64,000 nucleotides of DNA from RYN-133 sp963754285 (GCA_963754285.1 CAVWFN010000002.1:1-64000), one strand, 5' to 3'. Shown: positions 45,467 through 53,657, counted from the stretch's first letter. Notes: a model not told the origin generated them from the sequence alone. Program-made: numbers and translations.

Positions 45467-46359
45467 GAGTCGGCGGCCGCGACCTGTGCGGCAAGGCGCG
45501 CGTTGCTTCGCACGAGCGCCACGTTGGTCGCCAAGGACGCGCCGTGCGTCTCGCGATGGAACCAGTCGAGCAGGAAGGGAGTCACGTCCTTGCCTCGCAC
45601 GCCGTGCGATTCCGCGGCGTCCAGGCCGCGTTCGAGCACGTCGTCGTGCACGGTGCGGTCGAGCTCGTCGGCCGCGTCGACCGGGTTCACCAGCACCAGT
45701 CCGTACCGGTCGGTGCCGAGCTCGCGTCGTGCCCGCAGCACGGCCGCGACCTCGGCGGGCGAGTCGACGCGCCAGTCGAGCGGATGCCCCGAGTCGCGCA
45801 GATAGAAACCGGGGAACCGGTCGGTGCCGTAACCGAGCACACCGATGTTCAGCGTCTCGAGCCGTTCCAACGTGGCCCCGACGTCCAGGATCGACTTCAC
45901 GCCGGCGCACACGACCAGGACGGGCGTGCGCGACAGCGTCGTGAGGTCGGCTGACTCGTCCCACGTGTCGACCGCGCCGCGATGCACCCCGCCGAGGCCG
46001 CCGGTCGCGAACACCGAGATCCCGGCCCGCGCCGCGAGATGCGCGGTCGAGGCGACGGTCGTCGCGCCGACGCCGCCGCGCGCGGCAACGCTGGCCAGAT
46101 CGCGCACGCTCACCTTGACCACCGACGGATCGCCGGCCACGCGTGCCAGCGCGTCGTCGTCGAGCCCGATGCGCGCCACGCCGTCGACCACGGCGATGGT
46201 GGCCGGGACCGCGCCGGCGCTGCGCACCTCGTCCTCGATCTCGCGCGCGATGCGCAGGTTGTCCGGGCGCGGTAGTCCGTGACTGATGATCGTGCTTTCG
46301 AGCGCGACGACGGGCGCGCCGGACGCGAGTGCGTCAGCGACCTCGGGGAGCACCTGCAC
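45463..46359 (-). CDS. psuG: Pseudouridine-5'-phosphate glycosidase
   Basis: Manganese-dependent C-glycosidase that reversibly converts pseudouridine 5'-phosphate to ribose 5-phosphate and uracil. 298 residues with the family blocks PVVALESTIISHGLPRPDN, VSVRDLASVAARGGVGATTV, ISVFATGGLGGVHRGA, VVCAGVKSILDVGATLERLE and VLVNPVDAADELD. I chose GTG at 46359 (second option 46353); GGAAG is about 10 nt upstream. The start lies inside the end of the permease gene (26-bp overlap), and the stop overlaps the kinase start. This places it under control of the TPP riboswitch at 47703-47794. Confidence 0.93.
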   Translation of the reverse strand: MQVLPEVADALASGAPVVALESTIISHGLPRPDNLRIAREIEDEVRSAGAVPATIAVVDGVARIGLDDDALARVAGDPSVVKVSVRDLASVAARGGVGATTVASTAHLAARAGISVFATGGLGGVHRGAVDTWDESADLTTLSRTPVLVVCAGVKSILDVGATLERLETLNIGVLGYGTDRFPGFYLRDSGHPLDWRVDSPAEVAAVLRARRELGTDRYGLVLVNPVDAADELDRTVHDDVLERGLDAAESHGVRGKDVTPFLLDWFHRETHGASLATNVALVRSNARLAAQVAAADS

Positions 46360-47699
46360 GCTTGACCAACTTCCGTTCGATGAGACCGACCGGAAGCGTA
46401 ACGAGCGCGGCCACCACGAACGACAGGATGGAGGCACTCATCCACGACGCCGGTGTGAATCCGAGCCAGTTGTCGACGTGGCCCCACATGCTCTGCCACC
46501 ACAGCACGTAGCCGGGATTGACGAGCTGGTACACGACGAAACCGGTCACCCACGGGACGAACATGAGCAGGCGCAGCGGGGCGGTCTCGGACAGGTTCCA
46601 CGTTCGGTGCGACACGATGAAGTAGTCGACGGCGAGCACGCCCGCCAACGGGACGAAGACCGCGCCGAGCAGGATCAGGAAGTTCTCGTAGTCGTAGATG
46701 TTGAGACCGAGCGCGAACACGGTCGACAGCGCGCCGATCGCGAGCGCGAGCAGCCGGCGGTCCCACCGCGGCCGGATGTTCTGCACCGAGATCGCGGCCG
46801 AGTACGTGTCGACGAACGACTGGTCGAGCTCGCGAATCGCGAGCACGGCGAAGGCCAGTGTGCCGACCGGAATCGCCATGAAGGCACCGAAGATCTTGTT
46901 GGCATCACCGTGCGCGACAGTGAGCAGCGCGACCAGGCCGATGCCGTAACACGCAATCTGGGTGACCGAGTAGCCGACGAACGTCCCGACGACTCCCTTG
47001 CGAACGGTTGTCGAGTGACGCGAGTAGTCGGCGGCCATCGGTACGTACGAGGCGGCCGCACCGACAACGGTGTCGACGGCGATCCAGAAACCGTTCCACG
47101 CTGCCGTGGCCCAGCGCGGGCAGCGGGTTGCGCAGCAGCTGCACAGCCAGGTAGCCCAGCGCGATCACGACGAGCACTGTGACGTAGCGGCGCAGCATGC
47201 GGATCCAGCCGAGCGGTCGCAGCGCCAACACGGTGGTGATCACGCCGCCGGCGGTGACGTAGACCCAGCGCGGGACGCCGCTGGTGACCTGCTGCATCGC
47301 GGTGCTGATCGTGACGAGTTCGAACGTCGTCCAGCCCAAGAGCTGCACGACGTTCAGCACCGTCGGCAACCACGACAGGCGCGCCCCGAACAGTCCGCGC
47401 AGCAGCACCATCGTCGGCTGGCCGGTCTCCGTCCCGACGAGCGAGACCACAGCGACTGCAGCAGTTCCGAGCACGGTCCCGAGCACGAGCGCGAGCAACG
47501 CCGCGCCGAGTGCGAGCGCCGGCCCGCTGGTCGGGTAGAGGATGTAGATCGCCCCGGTGAACCCGAGGATGCTCACCCCGAGGTTGCCCCACATGCCGAG
47601 CTGGTCGAGCAGACCGAGCGCTCGGGGCGCCGGCTCGTCGAGGGTGAGCGGTGCCTCGGCCGCCGCAGTGGAGCGTGCGTCGAGCGTCTTGGTCGCCAT
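46334..47699 (-). pseudogene. cytX: NCS1-family permease (CytX-like), one frameshift
   Basis: Membrane permease of the nucleobase-cation-symport-1 family with about twelve helices over 454 residues. The TPP riboswitch directly upstream suggests it imports a thiamine precursor such as hydroxymethylpyrimidine, as CytX does; the PsuG/kinase genes downstream would alternatively suggest a nucleobase or nucleoside. The N-terminal half (TLDEPAPRALGLLDQLGMWG onward) ends at PLPALGHGS, and the second half resumes as WNGFWIAVDTVVGAAASYVP in another frame. One extra base at 47099 accounts for this. Everything else is intact, so I suspect a sequence error. Its last 26 bp overlap psuG. Confidence 0.82.
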
Positions 47700-47702
47700 C
47701 AG

Positions 47703-47794
47703 GCTGCTCCCTATCGCCGGTATGACCCGGATCAGGTTCGACGGTCGGCAGGTTTGCCCTCTCAGCCCGGCTTGGTTCCGGACTCCCGTGCAGC
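47703..47794 (-). ncRNA. TPP riboswitch (THI element)
   Basis: The minus strand carries the full THI pattern: CGGGAGTCCGG, GGGCTGAGAGGGCA, then CGAACCTGATCCGGGTCAT and ACCGGCGATAGGGAG. Closing stem P1 is GCTGC (47790-47794) with GCAGC (47703-47707). The conserved AGGGAG at the 3' end also serves as the ribosome binding site, 7 nt before the ATG of the permease at 47699, so thiamine pyrophosphate would block translation directly. This predicts TPP control of the whole overlapping permease-psuG-kinase-winged-helix unit. Confidence 0.95.
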
Positions 47795-47810
47795 GCTCAC
47801 CTTAGCGCGG

Positions 47811-48419
47811 TCAGCCGGGGGACAACCGCTCCCCGGCTCGCACTGCGATGTCGATGCGATTGCCCTCGGGCGCGAGCGGGCATTCCCAGCGCGGGTTGTA
47901 CCGGCAGGACGGGTGGTAGGCGAAGTTGAGATCGAGCACGACCTCGCCGGGTGGGCCGCCGAGGTCGGCGCTCTTGGCGGTGTCGAGCAGGTAGCGCCCG
48001 CCGCCGTAGCTGTCGGTGCCCGCGGTCGTGTCGCGGAACGGCACGAACACGCCACCGCCGTACTGGGCCAGCCACCACACGTCCAGGCTCACGCCGAGCA
48101 ACTCAACGCGTCCGATCCTGTCCAGCCCGATCGTGCCGTCGGACGAGGTCGGCACATCGAGCCGCGCCTGGTCGACCGGCAGCACCGGCGCGATCACTCG
48201 ATAGGACGGGTCGTAGGGCCAGTACGGCACGCCGGTGGTGCGCATCGGGTCGTCGTCGAGCAGCGGCGACTGCGGATGCGTCCGGAACAGCTCGTCGCGC
48301 CCGGTGCGCCAGAGCAGATGACCCGCCACGGGATCCGGCGCGGATCGCACGTCGGCGTAGAGCCGCGCGACCCGGCGCCGCCAGTCGATGAGTTCGAGGG
48401 CCTCGTCAGTGGTGACCAC
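47811..48419 (-). CDS. DUF1684 family protein
   Basis: 202 residues recognised as DUF1684 by ELIDWRRRVARLYADVRS, HLLWRTGRDELFRTHPQSPL, FVPFRDTTAGTDSYGGGRYL and the terminal LDLNFAYHPSCRYNPRWECP, typically followed by LAPxxNRL. Function unknown; no membrane segment. The GTG start at 48419 has GATGAT 6 nt upstream, and this hexamer overlaps the CATCAT hexamer of the divergent VOC gene within CCATCATCATGG. It ends about 17 bp before the riboswitch on the same strand. Confidence 0.82.
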   Translation of the reverse strand: MVTTDEALELIDWRRRVARLYADVRSAPDPVAGHLLWRTGRDELFRTHPQSPLLDDDPMRTTGVPYWPYDPSYRVIAPVLPVDQARLDVPTSSDGTIGLDRIGRVELLGVSLDVWWLAQYGGGVFVPFRDTTAGTDSYGGGRYLLDTAKSADLGGPPGEVVLDLNFAYHPSCRYNPRWECPLAPEGNRIDIAVRAGERLSPG

Positions 48420-48439
48420 GACTCCATCATCATGGTTCG

Positions 48440-48826
48440 GTGCTCGACCACGTCACCGTCACTGCCCGCGACTTCGCCACCAGCCTGCGCTTCTACGACG
48501 CCGCCCTCGGCGCGCTCGGCATGCAGCGGCTGCTCGAGCTCGGCGACGAAGAGGAGGACGACGCCCTTGTCGAGGTCGCGGCCTACGGGACGGACGAGCG
48601 CGCCGTGCTGTGGTTGACCGGCGGCGAGGCAGCGACGACGCAGCTGCACGTGGCCTTCCGGGCGTCCTCGCGCGCGCAGGTCGAGGCCTTCCACGCCGCC
48701 GCGCTCGCGGCGGGCGGCACCAGCCATGACGCGCCACGGCGCTGGCCGATCTTCCGGCGCGGCGAGTTCAACGCGATCGTGCGCGACCCGGACGGGAATC
48801 TGGTCGAAGCGATAGCGCCCGAGTAG
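48440..48826 (+). CDS. VOC/glyoxalase-fold protein
   Basis: 128-residue vicinal-oxygen-chelate protein with two beta-alpha-beta-beta-beta modules: LDHVTVTARDFATSLRFYDA at the start, AAYGTDERAVLWLTGGEA in the middle, and FNAIVRDPDGNLVEAIAPE at the end with the metal-site glutamate. Could be a lyase, dioxygenase or resistance protein; no specific substrate. The GTG start is at 48440 with CATCAT 6 nt upstream. It is convergent with the monooxygenase gene, with no gap between stops. Confidence 0.85.
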   Translation: MLDHVTVTARDFATSLRFYDAALGALGMQRLLELGDEEEDDALVEVAAYGTDERAVLWLTGGEAATTQLHVAFRASSRAQVEAFHAAALAAGGTSHDAPRRWPIFRRGEFNAIVRDPDGNLVEAIAPE

Positions 48827-49114
48827 TCAGAGGTCCGCGACGTGTTCGACGTTCGGCGGCCCGGCGAAGAACGGGCCGATCGCGCCGCGCCACTGCGCGA
48901 ACCGGTCCGTCGCGCGGAAGTTCTGCTCGTGGGCCTCGACCGAGTCCCATTCGACGAGCAGGACGAATCGGTCGGGTGACTCGATACCGTGGGTCATGCG
49001 CACCGACCGGCACCCCGGCGTGGTCGCCAACACCTCCTGCACACCCTCGAAGGCTGCGATGAAGTCTGCCTCGGCTCCCGCGCGGACGCGGATGTCAGCC
49101 ACCTCGAGCACCAT
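48827..49114 (-). CDS. Antibiotic biosynthesis monooxygenase (ABM) domain protein
   Basis: 95-residue dimeric alpha-beta barrel protein: MVLEVADIRVRAGAEADFIA, then VLATTPGCRSVRMTHGIE, FVLLVEWDSVEAHEQNF and RATDRFAQWRGAIGPFFAGP. ABM proteins include quinol monooxygenases and haem-degrading enzymes; the haem-type NxxW signature is not obvious. AAGACT lies 7 nt before the ATG at 49114. It is divergent from the YkuD genes. Confidence 0.85.
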   Translation of the reverse strand: MVLEVADIRVRAGAEADFIAAFEGVQEVLATTPGCRSVRMTHGIESPDRFVLLVEWDSVEAHEQNFRATDRFAQWRGAIGPFFAGPPNVEHVADL

Positions 49115-49210
49115 GGATCCGAGTCTTGCAGCCGCGCCGCCCGCGCGCCGACCCGGCGTGGCGGATCCGCGCTTCAGCGCCACATCAGTCACATTTGGCA
49201 CACTGGCAAC

Positions 49211-49318
49211 ATGAGCGACGCTTGCGCAGCGAATCACAGGCGTCGCCCGCGCCGTCAGGTGCGTACGTCGGTCCCGACCGGCCCGAGCGAACCGAGTGGT
49301 CGAGAGGGGACGGCATGA
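49211..49318 (+). CDS. Possible leaderless leader peptide upstream of YkuD gene
   Basis: A 35-codon reading frame starting MSDACAANHRRRPRRQ and ending GREGTA. CACACT at 49199-49204 stands exactly 6 nt before its ATG, the spacing seen for most leaderless genes here. Its TGA overlaps the ATG of the transpeptidase gene (ATGA, 49315-49318). The arrangement suggests a small upstream frame that couples translation of the following gene. The peptide is basic and matches no family I know; it may only be a translation platform. Confidence 0.45.
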   Translation: MSDACAANHRRRPRRQVRTSVPTGPSEPSGREGTA

Positions 49319-50388
49319 GTGTGGGACGCATCGTCGGCACGGCCGCCGCCATCGTGACAGTGGGCGGGTGCGCGATCGCCGTGATCGGGATGGCGCGGGC
49401 CGACGTCGCCAAGCACCGCACGCTCGGCGAGCACGGTCGGGCGGACACCGCGGCGTCCAGCAGCATTCCTGCCCAGCTGCCCGGCTCGATACCGTCCCGA
49501 TCGCGGCACGTCCCGCGTCATCGGCACCCGGCCGCGCAGGCGGTCCAGTCGGTCCCGGCAGTCCCGTCCGTCGCGCCGAGCACAACGGCAGTCGCGTCGG
49601 TCCGAGCGACTCCGACGCACACCCACGCCGCGGCGCCGACGAGCACGCCGACGCCGACTCCGACGCCGACCTTCCGGCCGCATCCGACTCCGACGGCGGT
49701 GACGACCAGTCACTCGGTGGCACCGGCCGTCCATCCGAAACCCGCGCCGCAGCAGAGTTCACCCCAGCGCGGCGTGCGCCTGCCGGTGAGCGGAACAACG
49801 GGCAGCGCGACGCGCGTGCTCACGGTCAAGGCCCGCTCGACGTCGGCCACCGTCGCGAGCCTGCAAGCGTGGCGCAAGGCGCCGGGCGGCGGCTGGCTGA
49901 AGGTCGGCTCGGCCGTCACGGCGCACATCGGCGCCGACGGCATGTCCCGCAGCCCGAGCGAGTCACGGTCGGCGACTCCGATCGGCAGCTTCACGCTGAC
50001 CCAGGCGTTCGGGCACGACACCAACCCCGGCACCCGGCTTCCGTACATCCACACGACGCCGGCCGACTGGTGGATCAGCCAGAGCGGACCGCTCTACAAC
50101 ACCCACCAGCGCTGCTCGTCCGGATGCCGGTTCAACCAGGGCAGCCCCAACGAGCACCTCTACTACGAAACGCCGTACTACGACTACGCCGTCGTCATCG
50201 ACTACAACACCCGCAACGCGCCGGGCGGCGTGCACCAGGGCGCAGGCAGCGCGTTCTTCCTGCACGTCTACCCGCCCGGCACCGGACCGACCGCGGGCTG
50301 CGTCGCCATCCCGGTCGCCCGGCTCACGCCGATCATGCGGTGGCTGTTGCCGAACCGGCACCCGCGCATCCTCATCGGTACCGGCTGA
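49315..50388 (+). CDS. YkuD-type L,D-transpeptidase, exported
   Basis: 357 residues: a hydrophobic N-terminal anchor (GTAAAIVTVGGCAIAVIGMA), a long Ser/Thr/Pro/His-rich linker including TSTPTPTPTPTF (about 40-165), then a catalytic domain with TPIGSFTLTQAFGHDTNPGT, YYETPYYDYAVVIDYNTRN, and FFLHV with GPTAGCVAIP carrying the catalytic His and Cys. Such enzymes make 3-3 peptidoglycan cross-links, although this subgroup is distant from classical YkuD. The ATG has GAGGGG about 6 nt upstream and overlaps the small upstream frame. A close paralogue follows at 50412. Confidence 0.85.
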   Translation: MSVGRIVGTAAAIVTVGGCAIAVIGMARADVAKHRTLGEHGRADTAASSSIPAQLPGSIPSRSRHVPRHRHPAAQAVQSVPAVPSVAPSTTAVASVRATPTHTHAAAPTSTPTPTPTPTFRPHPTPTAVTTSHSVAPAVHPKPAPQQSSPQRGVRLPVSGTTGSATRVLTVKARSTSATVASLQAWRKAPGGGWLKVGSAVTAHIGADGMSRSPSESRSATPIGSFTLTQAFGHDTNPGTRLPYIHTTPADWWISQSGPLYNTHQRCSSGCRFNQGSPNEHLYYETPYYDYAVVIDYNTRNAPGGVHQGAGSAFFLHVYPPGTGPTAGCVAIPVARLTPIMRWLLPNRHPRILIGTG

Positions 50389-50411
50389 CCCGAACGTGAC
50401 AGGGTGGACGG

Positions 50412-51290
50412 GTGCGAGTTGCCCGTTCCACCGCCTTGGCCGCGGCGGCGGTGACGGCTCTGGCGGGCTGCACGTCGACCCTCGTCGGGTCGTACTCGGT
50501 GAACGGATTCGGATCGGGTTCCGCGGCCGCGCTGCACCCTCGGATCAGTACGACGACGGGGCCGGGTCCGGCGCCGCCGTCGAACCTCATCACTCGGCGG
50601 CCGAGGCCGCATCGCACGGCGCGCCCTTCCTCACAACCGGCCGCGTCCGCCCATCCGAACCACGCGCGTCACGTCGCCCACGCAGCGCAGTTGCCGCTGG
50701 CGTACTCGACCGGCCCGGCACAACAGGTGATCACCGTGATCGCCGGAGCCGAGGCGGACACCGAAGGGACCGTGCAGGCCTGGCGCCGCGTGTCCGGCGG
50801 GTGGCGCCGCGTCGGGCCCGCGGTACCCGCGTGGCTCGGGTCGGACGGCATGACGCCCGACCCCAGCGAGTCGCTGTCGGCCGTGCCGATGGGCAGCTGG
50901 ACGATCACCCAGGCCTTCGGGCACGACCCGAACCCGGGCACGCAGTTGCCCTACCGCGAGACGACGCCGTCCGACTGGTGGATCAGCGAGCCCGGCCCGG
51001 ACTACAACACCGAGCAGCACTGCGCCGGCAGCTGCCCGTTCACGCAGGGCGCACCGAACGAGCACCTGTACTACGAGACGCCGTACTACGACTACGCCGC
51101 GGTGATCGACTACAACACCCCGAACGCGCCGGGCGGGGTGCGGCAGGGTGCGGGTAGCGCCTTCTTCCTGCACGTCGCGGTGGGAGCACCGACCGCAGGC
51201 TGCGTGGCGATCGACGTGAGCGATCTGGTGCGGATCCTGCGCTGGCTGCGGCCGGCCGAGCACCCGCGCATCGTCATCGGGACGTCATAG
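50412..51290 (+). CDS. YkuD-type L,D-transpeptidase lipoprotein, tandem paralogue
   Basis: 292 residues, paralogous to the preceding gene across the catalytic half: MGSWTITQAFGHDPNPGTQL, YYETPYYDYAAVIDYNTPN, and GSAFFLHV with PTAGCVAIDVSDL. It differs in having a lipoprotein signal (AVTALAGC, C20) and a shorter linker, so one paralogue is signal-anchored and the other lipid-anchored. The GTG start at 50412 is 23 bp after the first gene, with CAGGGT 6 nt upstream giving it a possible promoter of its own. Its end overlaps the convergent ROK gene by 17 bp. Confidence 0.85.
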   Translation: MRVARSTALAAAAVTALAGCTSTLVGSYSVNGFGSGSAAALHPRISTTTGPGPAPPSNLITRRPRPHRTARPSSQPAASAHPNHARHVAHAAQLPLAYSTGPAQQVITVIAGAEADTEGTVQAWRRVSGGWRRVGPAVPAWLGSDGMTPDPSESLSAVPMGSWTITQAFGHDPNPGTQLPYRETTPSDWWISEPGPDYNTEQHCAGSCPFTQGAPNEHLYYETPYYDYAAVIDYNTPNAPGGVRQGAGSAFFLHVAVGAPTAGCVAIDVSDLVRILRWLRPAEHPRIVIGTS

Positions 51291-52149
51291 CGACATAGGC
51301 CGCGCCGAACAGCGCGGCGGTGTCGCGATGCGCCGCGGTGCGGACGGGTGGCACCGCGATGTCGCCGGCTCCGTCGCGGAACCACGGTTCGAACAGCTCC
51401 CACGATCCCGACATCGAGCCGCCGACCACGATCACGTCGGCCCCGAAGTCGCTGATCGGCGACGCGAGCGCCCGTCCCAGACTGCGCAGTGCGTGTGCCA
51501 GCACGTCGTGCGCGGCCGGCTCACCGGCTCGCGCGCGGTCAGCGATCTCGCGCACGTCCGCGTCCCGGTCACCTGCTGCCTCGGCGTACGCGAGCCGGAT
51601 CGCACGGCGCGACATCGAGTCCTCGAGCGGAGCACCGTCGACGTGCAGGCGGTGCGCGCGCCCGCCGGACGGAATTCCGGGATCGACGACGGCGCCGTGG
51701 TCGACCCAGCCGCTGCCGACGCCCGTCCCGAGGGTCAGACCGACAACGCGTCCGGCGCCCTGCGCGGCGCCGACGAGCCACTCGCCGACGGTGAAGGCAT
51801 CCGCGTCGTTGCAGAAGTGCAGATCGTCCGGCGCACGTTCGAGGCGCCTCGCCAGCTCGGCGCGCACGTCGACACCGTCGAGCGACTCGAACTTGCCGAC
51901 GCCGTGGAACCTGCCGATGCCGCGCTCGTAGTCGAACGGGTCGGGCATCGCGACCGCCCAGGTGTCGACTGTCTCCGGGGCGCCGCCGGCGCGAGCCGCA
52001 TCAGCCATGCCATCGAGGATGTCCGCCGCAGGCGCGTGACCGTCGATGTCGACTCGGCTGGGTGTGCCGATCAGACGCCACGGCTCGTCCGATATGTGTG
52101 CGCCGGTGACGTGTGTCCCGCCGATATCGAGCACTCCCAGCGCAGTCAC
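51274..52149 (-). CDS. ROK-family sugar kinase-like protein
   Basis: 291 residues with the ASKHA fold: phosphate-1 motif LGVLDIGGTHVTGAHIS, HFCNDADAFTVGEW (catalytic Asp), phosphate-2 motif LTLGTGVGSGWVDHG, and adenosine motif DVIVVGGSMSGSW. No N-terminal HTH, so it is a kinase and not a repressor. The usual CxCGxxGC zinc motif of ROK proteins is absent, which may mean a divergent substrate. The GTG start at 52149 has GAACAT 6 nt upstream. It overlaps the YkuD gene end by 17 bp. Confidence 0.8.
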   Translation of the reverse strand: MTALGVLDIGGTHVTGAHISDEPWRLIGTPSRVDIDGHAPAADILDGMADAARAGGAPETVDTWAVAMPDPFDYERGIGRFHGVGKFESLDGVDVRAELARRLERAPDDLHFCNDADAFTVGEWLVGAAQGAGRVVGLTLGTGVGSGWVDHGAVVDPGIPSGGRAHRLHVDGAPLEDSMSRRAIRLAYAEAAGDRDADVREIADRARAGEPAAHDVLAHALRSLGRALASPISDFGADVIVVGGSMSGSWELFEPWFRDGAGDIAVPPVRTAAHRDTAALFGAAYVAMTSR

Positions 52150-52268
52150 CGCGCGATGTTCTCATCGCCGCCGGTATCAGCGCCGAACGGGTCGGCTCCT
52201 TTCTGCCAATGCTGATTGACCGGCCGCGCCGCGGCTGGTCGAATGTGCGAGGCCTGAGAGGATCCCCT

Positions 52269-52748
52269 GTGACCAGAACCCTTACCGCCGCCGTTCGCGG
52301 GCTGGCGACGTGCGCGGCGGTCGTTGCGCTCGCTACTGCCTGTTCCAGCTCGACGTCCGGGTCCGGCACGGCCGGCGGCGGGGGCGGGGGCGGTGCGACC
52401 GGATCGAGCGGCGGTGCTTCCACACCGCCGGTCACCTCCGGCGGTTCGAGCGGCTCCGGCGGCTCGGGCGGTGGTGGCGGCACGTCCAGCGGGAACTTCT
52501 GCACCGACTGGCAGCACGTGGGCGACGACCTGACGAAGATCGTGAGCCCGACCGGCGTACAGCAGCAGTTCGTCGCACGCTTCGACCAACTGGCCGCCGA
52601 GGCGCCGGCTGCGATCAAGCCGGCGGTCGTCGAGGTCGACCAGTACGTCCACAACGCGGTCAGTGGCCACGTCGATCCGCAGGCCAGTTCGAAGCTGGCC
52701 ACGGACTTCGAGCAGATCGGCGAATGGATCGTGCACAACTGCCACTGA
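52269..52748 (+). CDS. Putative lipoprotein
   Basis: 159 residues: a signal peptide with lipobox-like LATAC (C25), a long Gly/Ser linker (about 26-75) and a small C-terminal helical domain (NFCTDWQHVGDDLTKIVSPT to IGEWIVHNCH) with two cysteines that could pair. Function unknown. The GTG start at 52269 has GAGGAT 5 nt upstream. Its TGA is inside a hairpin shared with the convergent gene. Confidence 0.72.
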   Translation: MTRTLTAAVRGLATCAAVVALATACSSSTSGSGTAGGGGGGGATGSSGGASTPPVTSGGSSGSGGSGGGGGTSSGNFCTDWQHVGDDLTKIVSPTGVQQQFVARFDQLAAEAPAAIKPAVVEVDQYVHNAVSGHVDPQASSKLATDFEQIGEWIVHNCH

Positions 52749-52766
52749 TCACTGGTAGGTGATCAG
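52745..52766. terminator. Hairpin holding the stop codons of two convergent genes
   Basis: CTGATCAC (52745-52752) pairs perfectly with GTGATCAG (52759-52766) across a 6-nt loop TGGTAG. The TGA of the lipoprotein gene (52746-52748) and the stop of the convergent gene (52749-52751 on minus) both lie in the left arm. It is a short candidate bidirectional terminator without a T-run. Confidence 0.55.
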
Positions 52767-53657
52767 GTCCGGTTTCGGTCGGCGGGCCATCACTCGACCC
52801 GGCGGCATCATCGGGCGGTCCTGGCGCAGGAACAGCTTGAAGCCCGTCCCGAACGGGCGGCCGGGCAGCGCGATGCGTCGCCAGGTCGCGATCTTGGCTC
52901 GCGGCGTCCCGAAGCCGTCTGCGTGGAAGACGACCTCGACACCCGGACCGGGGTGGATGTTCTGGCGGTCGGGCAGCATCTCGGGACGGAACTGGTGCAC
53001 GACCAGCAGCTTGTCCGGCAGGTGCCGTGCGGTGACGATGCCGGACAGATAGCGGCGCACCGCGTTGATCGGCGCCGCGCGCGAGTGCCCGATGACGGTG
53101 GCCGGCACCTGGTGCGGGCCCATCTTCCACTCCGGATCGAGCGCGACCGACACCCACGGATCGTTGAGGGCGTACCGGAACTGCTCGACCTGGTCGAGGA
53201 ACTGCGCGCGTCCGGGCTGGAAGTCGAGGATCAGCAGCATCTTGCGGCGGTGCGCGACGCGCAGGTACGGCGCGAGGGCGCTGCGCGAGATCGGCTTCGA
53301 GTAGGTGCCGTCCGGGCCAGGGGAGCCCTGGGCGACTGTCGCGATCAACTCCATCGCCGGCTGGACGGGCAGCCCGTACCCACTCCATGCCTTGGCCTTG
53401 GCGATGATGTCGTCGGCGATCAGGCGCGGCGGCTTCGACCCGAGCACGCCCAGCCCGCCGCCGCCGACCCCGCCGTAGTAGGCGACGACGCGGTAGTGCC
53501 CGAGGATCTTGGTGCCACCCTGCGGCAGCTGCGGAGTCGTCGTCAGTGCCGCGACCTGCGCTATCGGCAGCGCGGTGGAGATGATCCCGGACGGGACGAG
53601 CAGGATCACCGTCGCCATCGAGGCGAACAGCATGCGCAGCACGTCCGCACGTCGCAT
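52749..53657 (-). CDS. Exported protein of unknown function
   Basis: 302 residues with a probable signal sequence (RMLFASMATVILLVPSGIIS) and an extracytoplasmic domain. Blocks such as ILGHYRVVAYYGGVGGGGLG, AMELIATVAQGSPGPDGTYS, LLILDFQPGRAQFLDQVEQF and WVSVALDPEWKMG read like a TIM-barrel glycoside-hydrolase-like fold with acidic residues at strand ends, but I cannot place the family. The start is ATG at 53657, with TACAGT (53664-53669) 6 nt upstream; the ATG five codons earlier would lie inside that promoter. Confidence 0.72.
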   Translation of the reverse strand: MRRADVLRMLFASMATVILLVPSGIISTALPIAQVAALTTTPQLPQGGTKILGHYRVVAYYGGVGGGGLGVLGSKPPRLIADDIIAKAKAWSGYGLPVQPAMELIATVAQGSPGPDGTYSKPISRSALAPYLRVAHRRKMLLILDFQPGRAQFLDQVEQFRYALNDPWVSVALDPEWKMGPHQVPATVIGHSRAAPINAVRRYLSGIVTARHLPDKLLVVHQFRPEMLPDRQNIHPGPGVEVVFHADGFGTPRAKIATWRRIALPGRPFGTGFKLFLRQDRPMMPPGRVMARRPKPDLITYQ

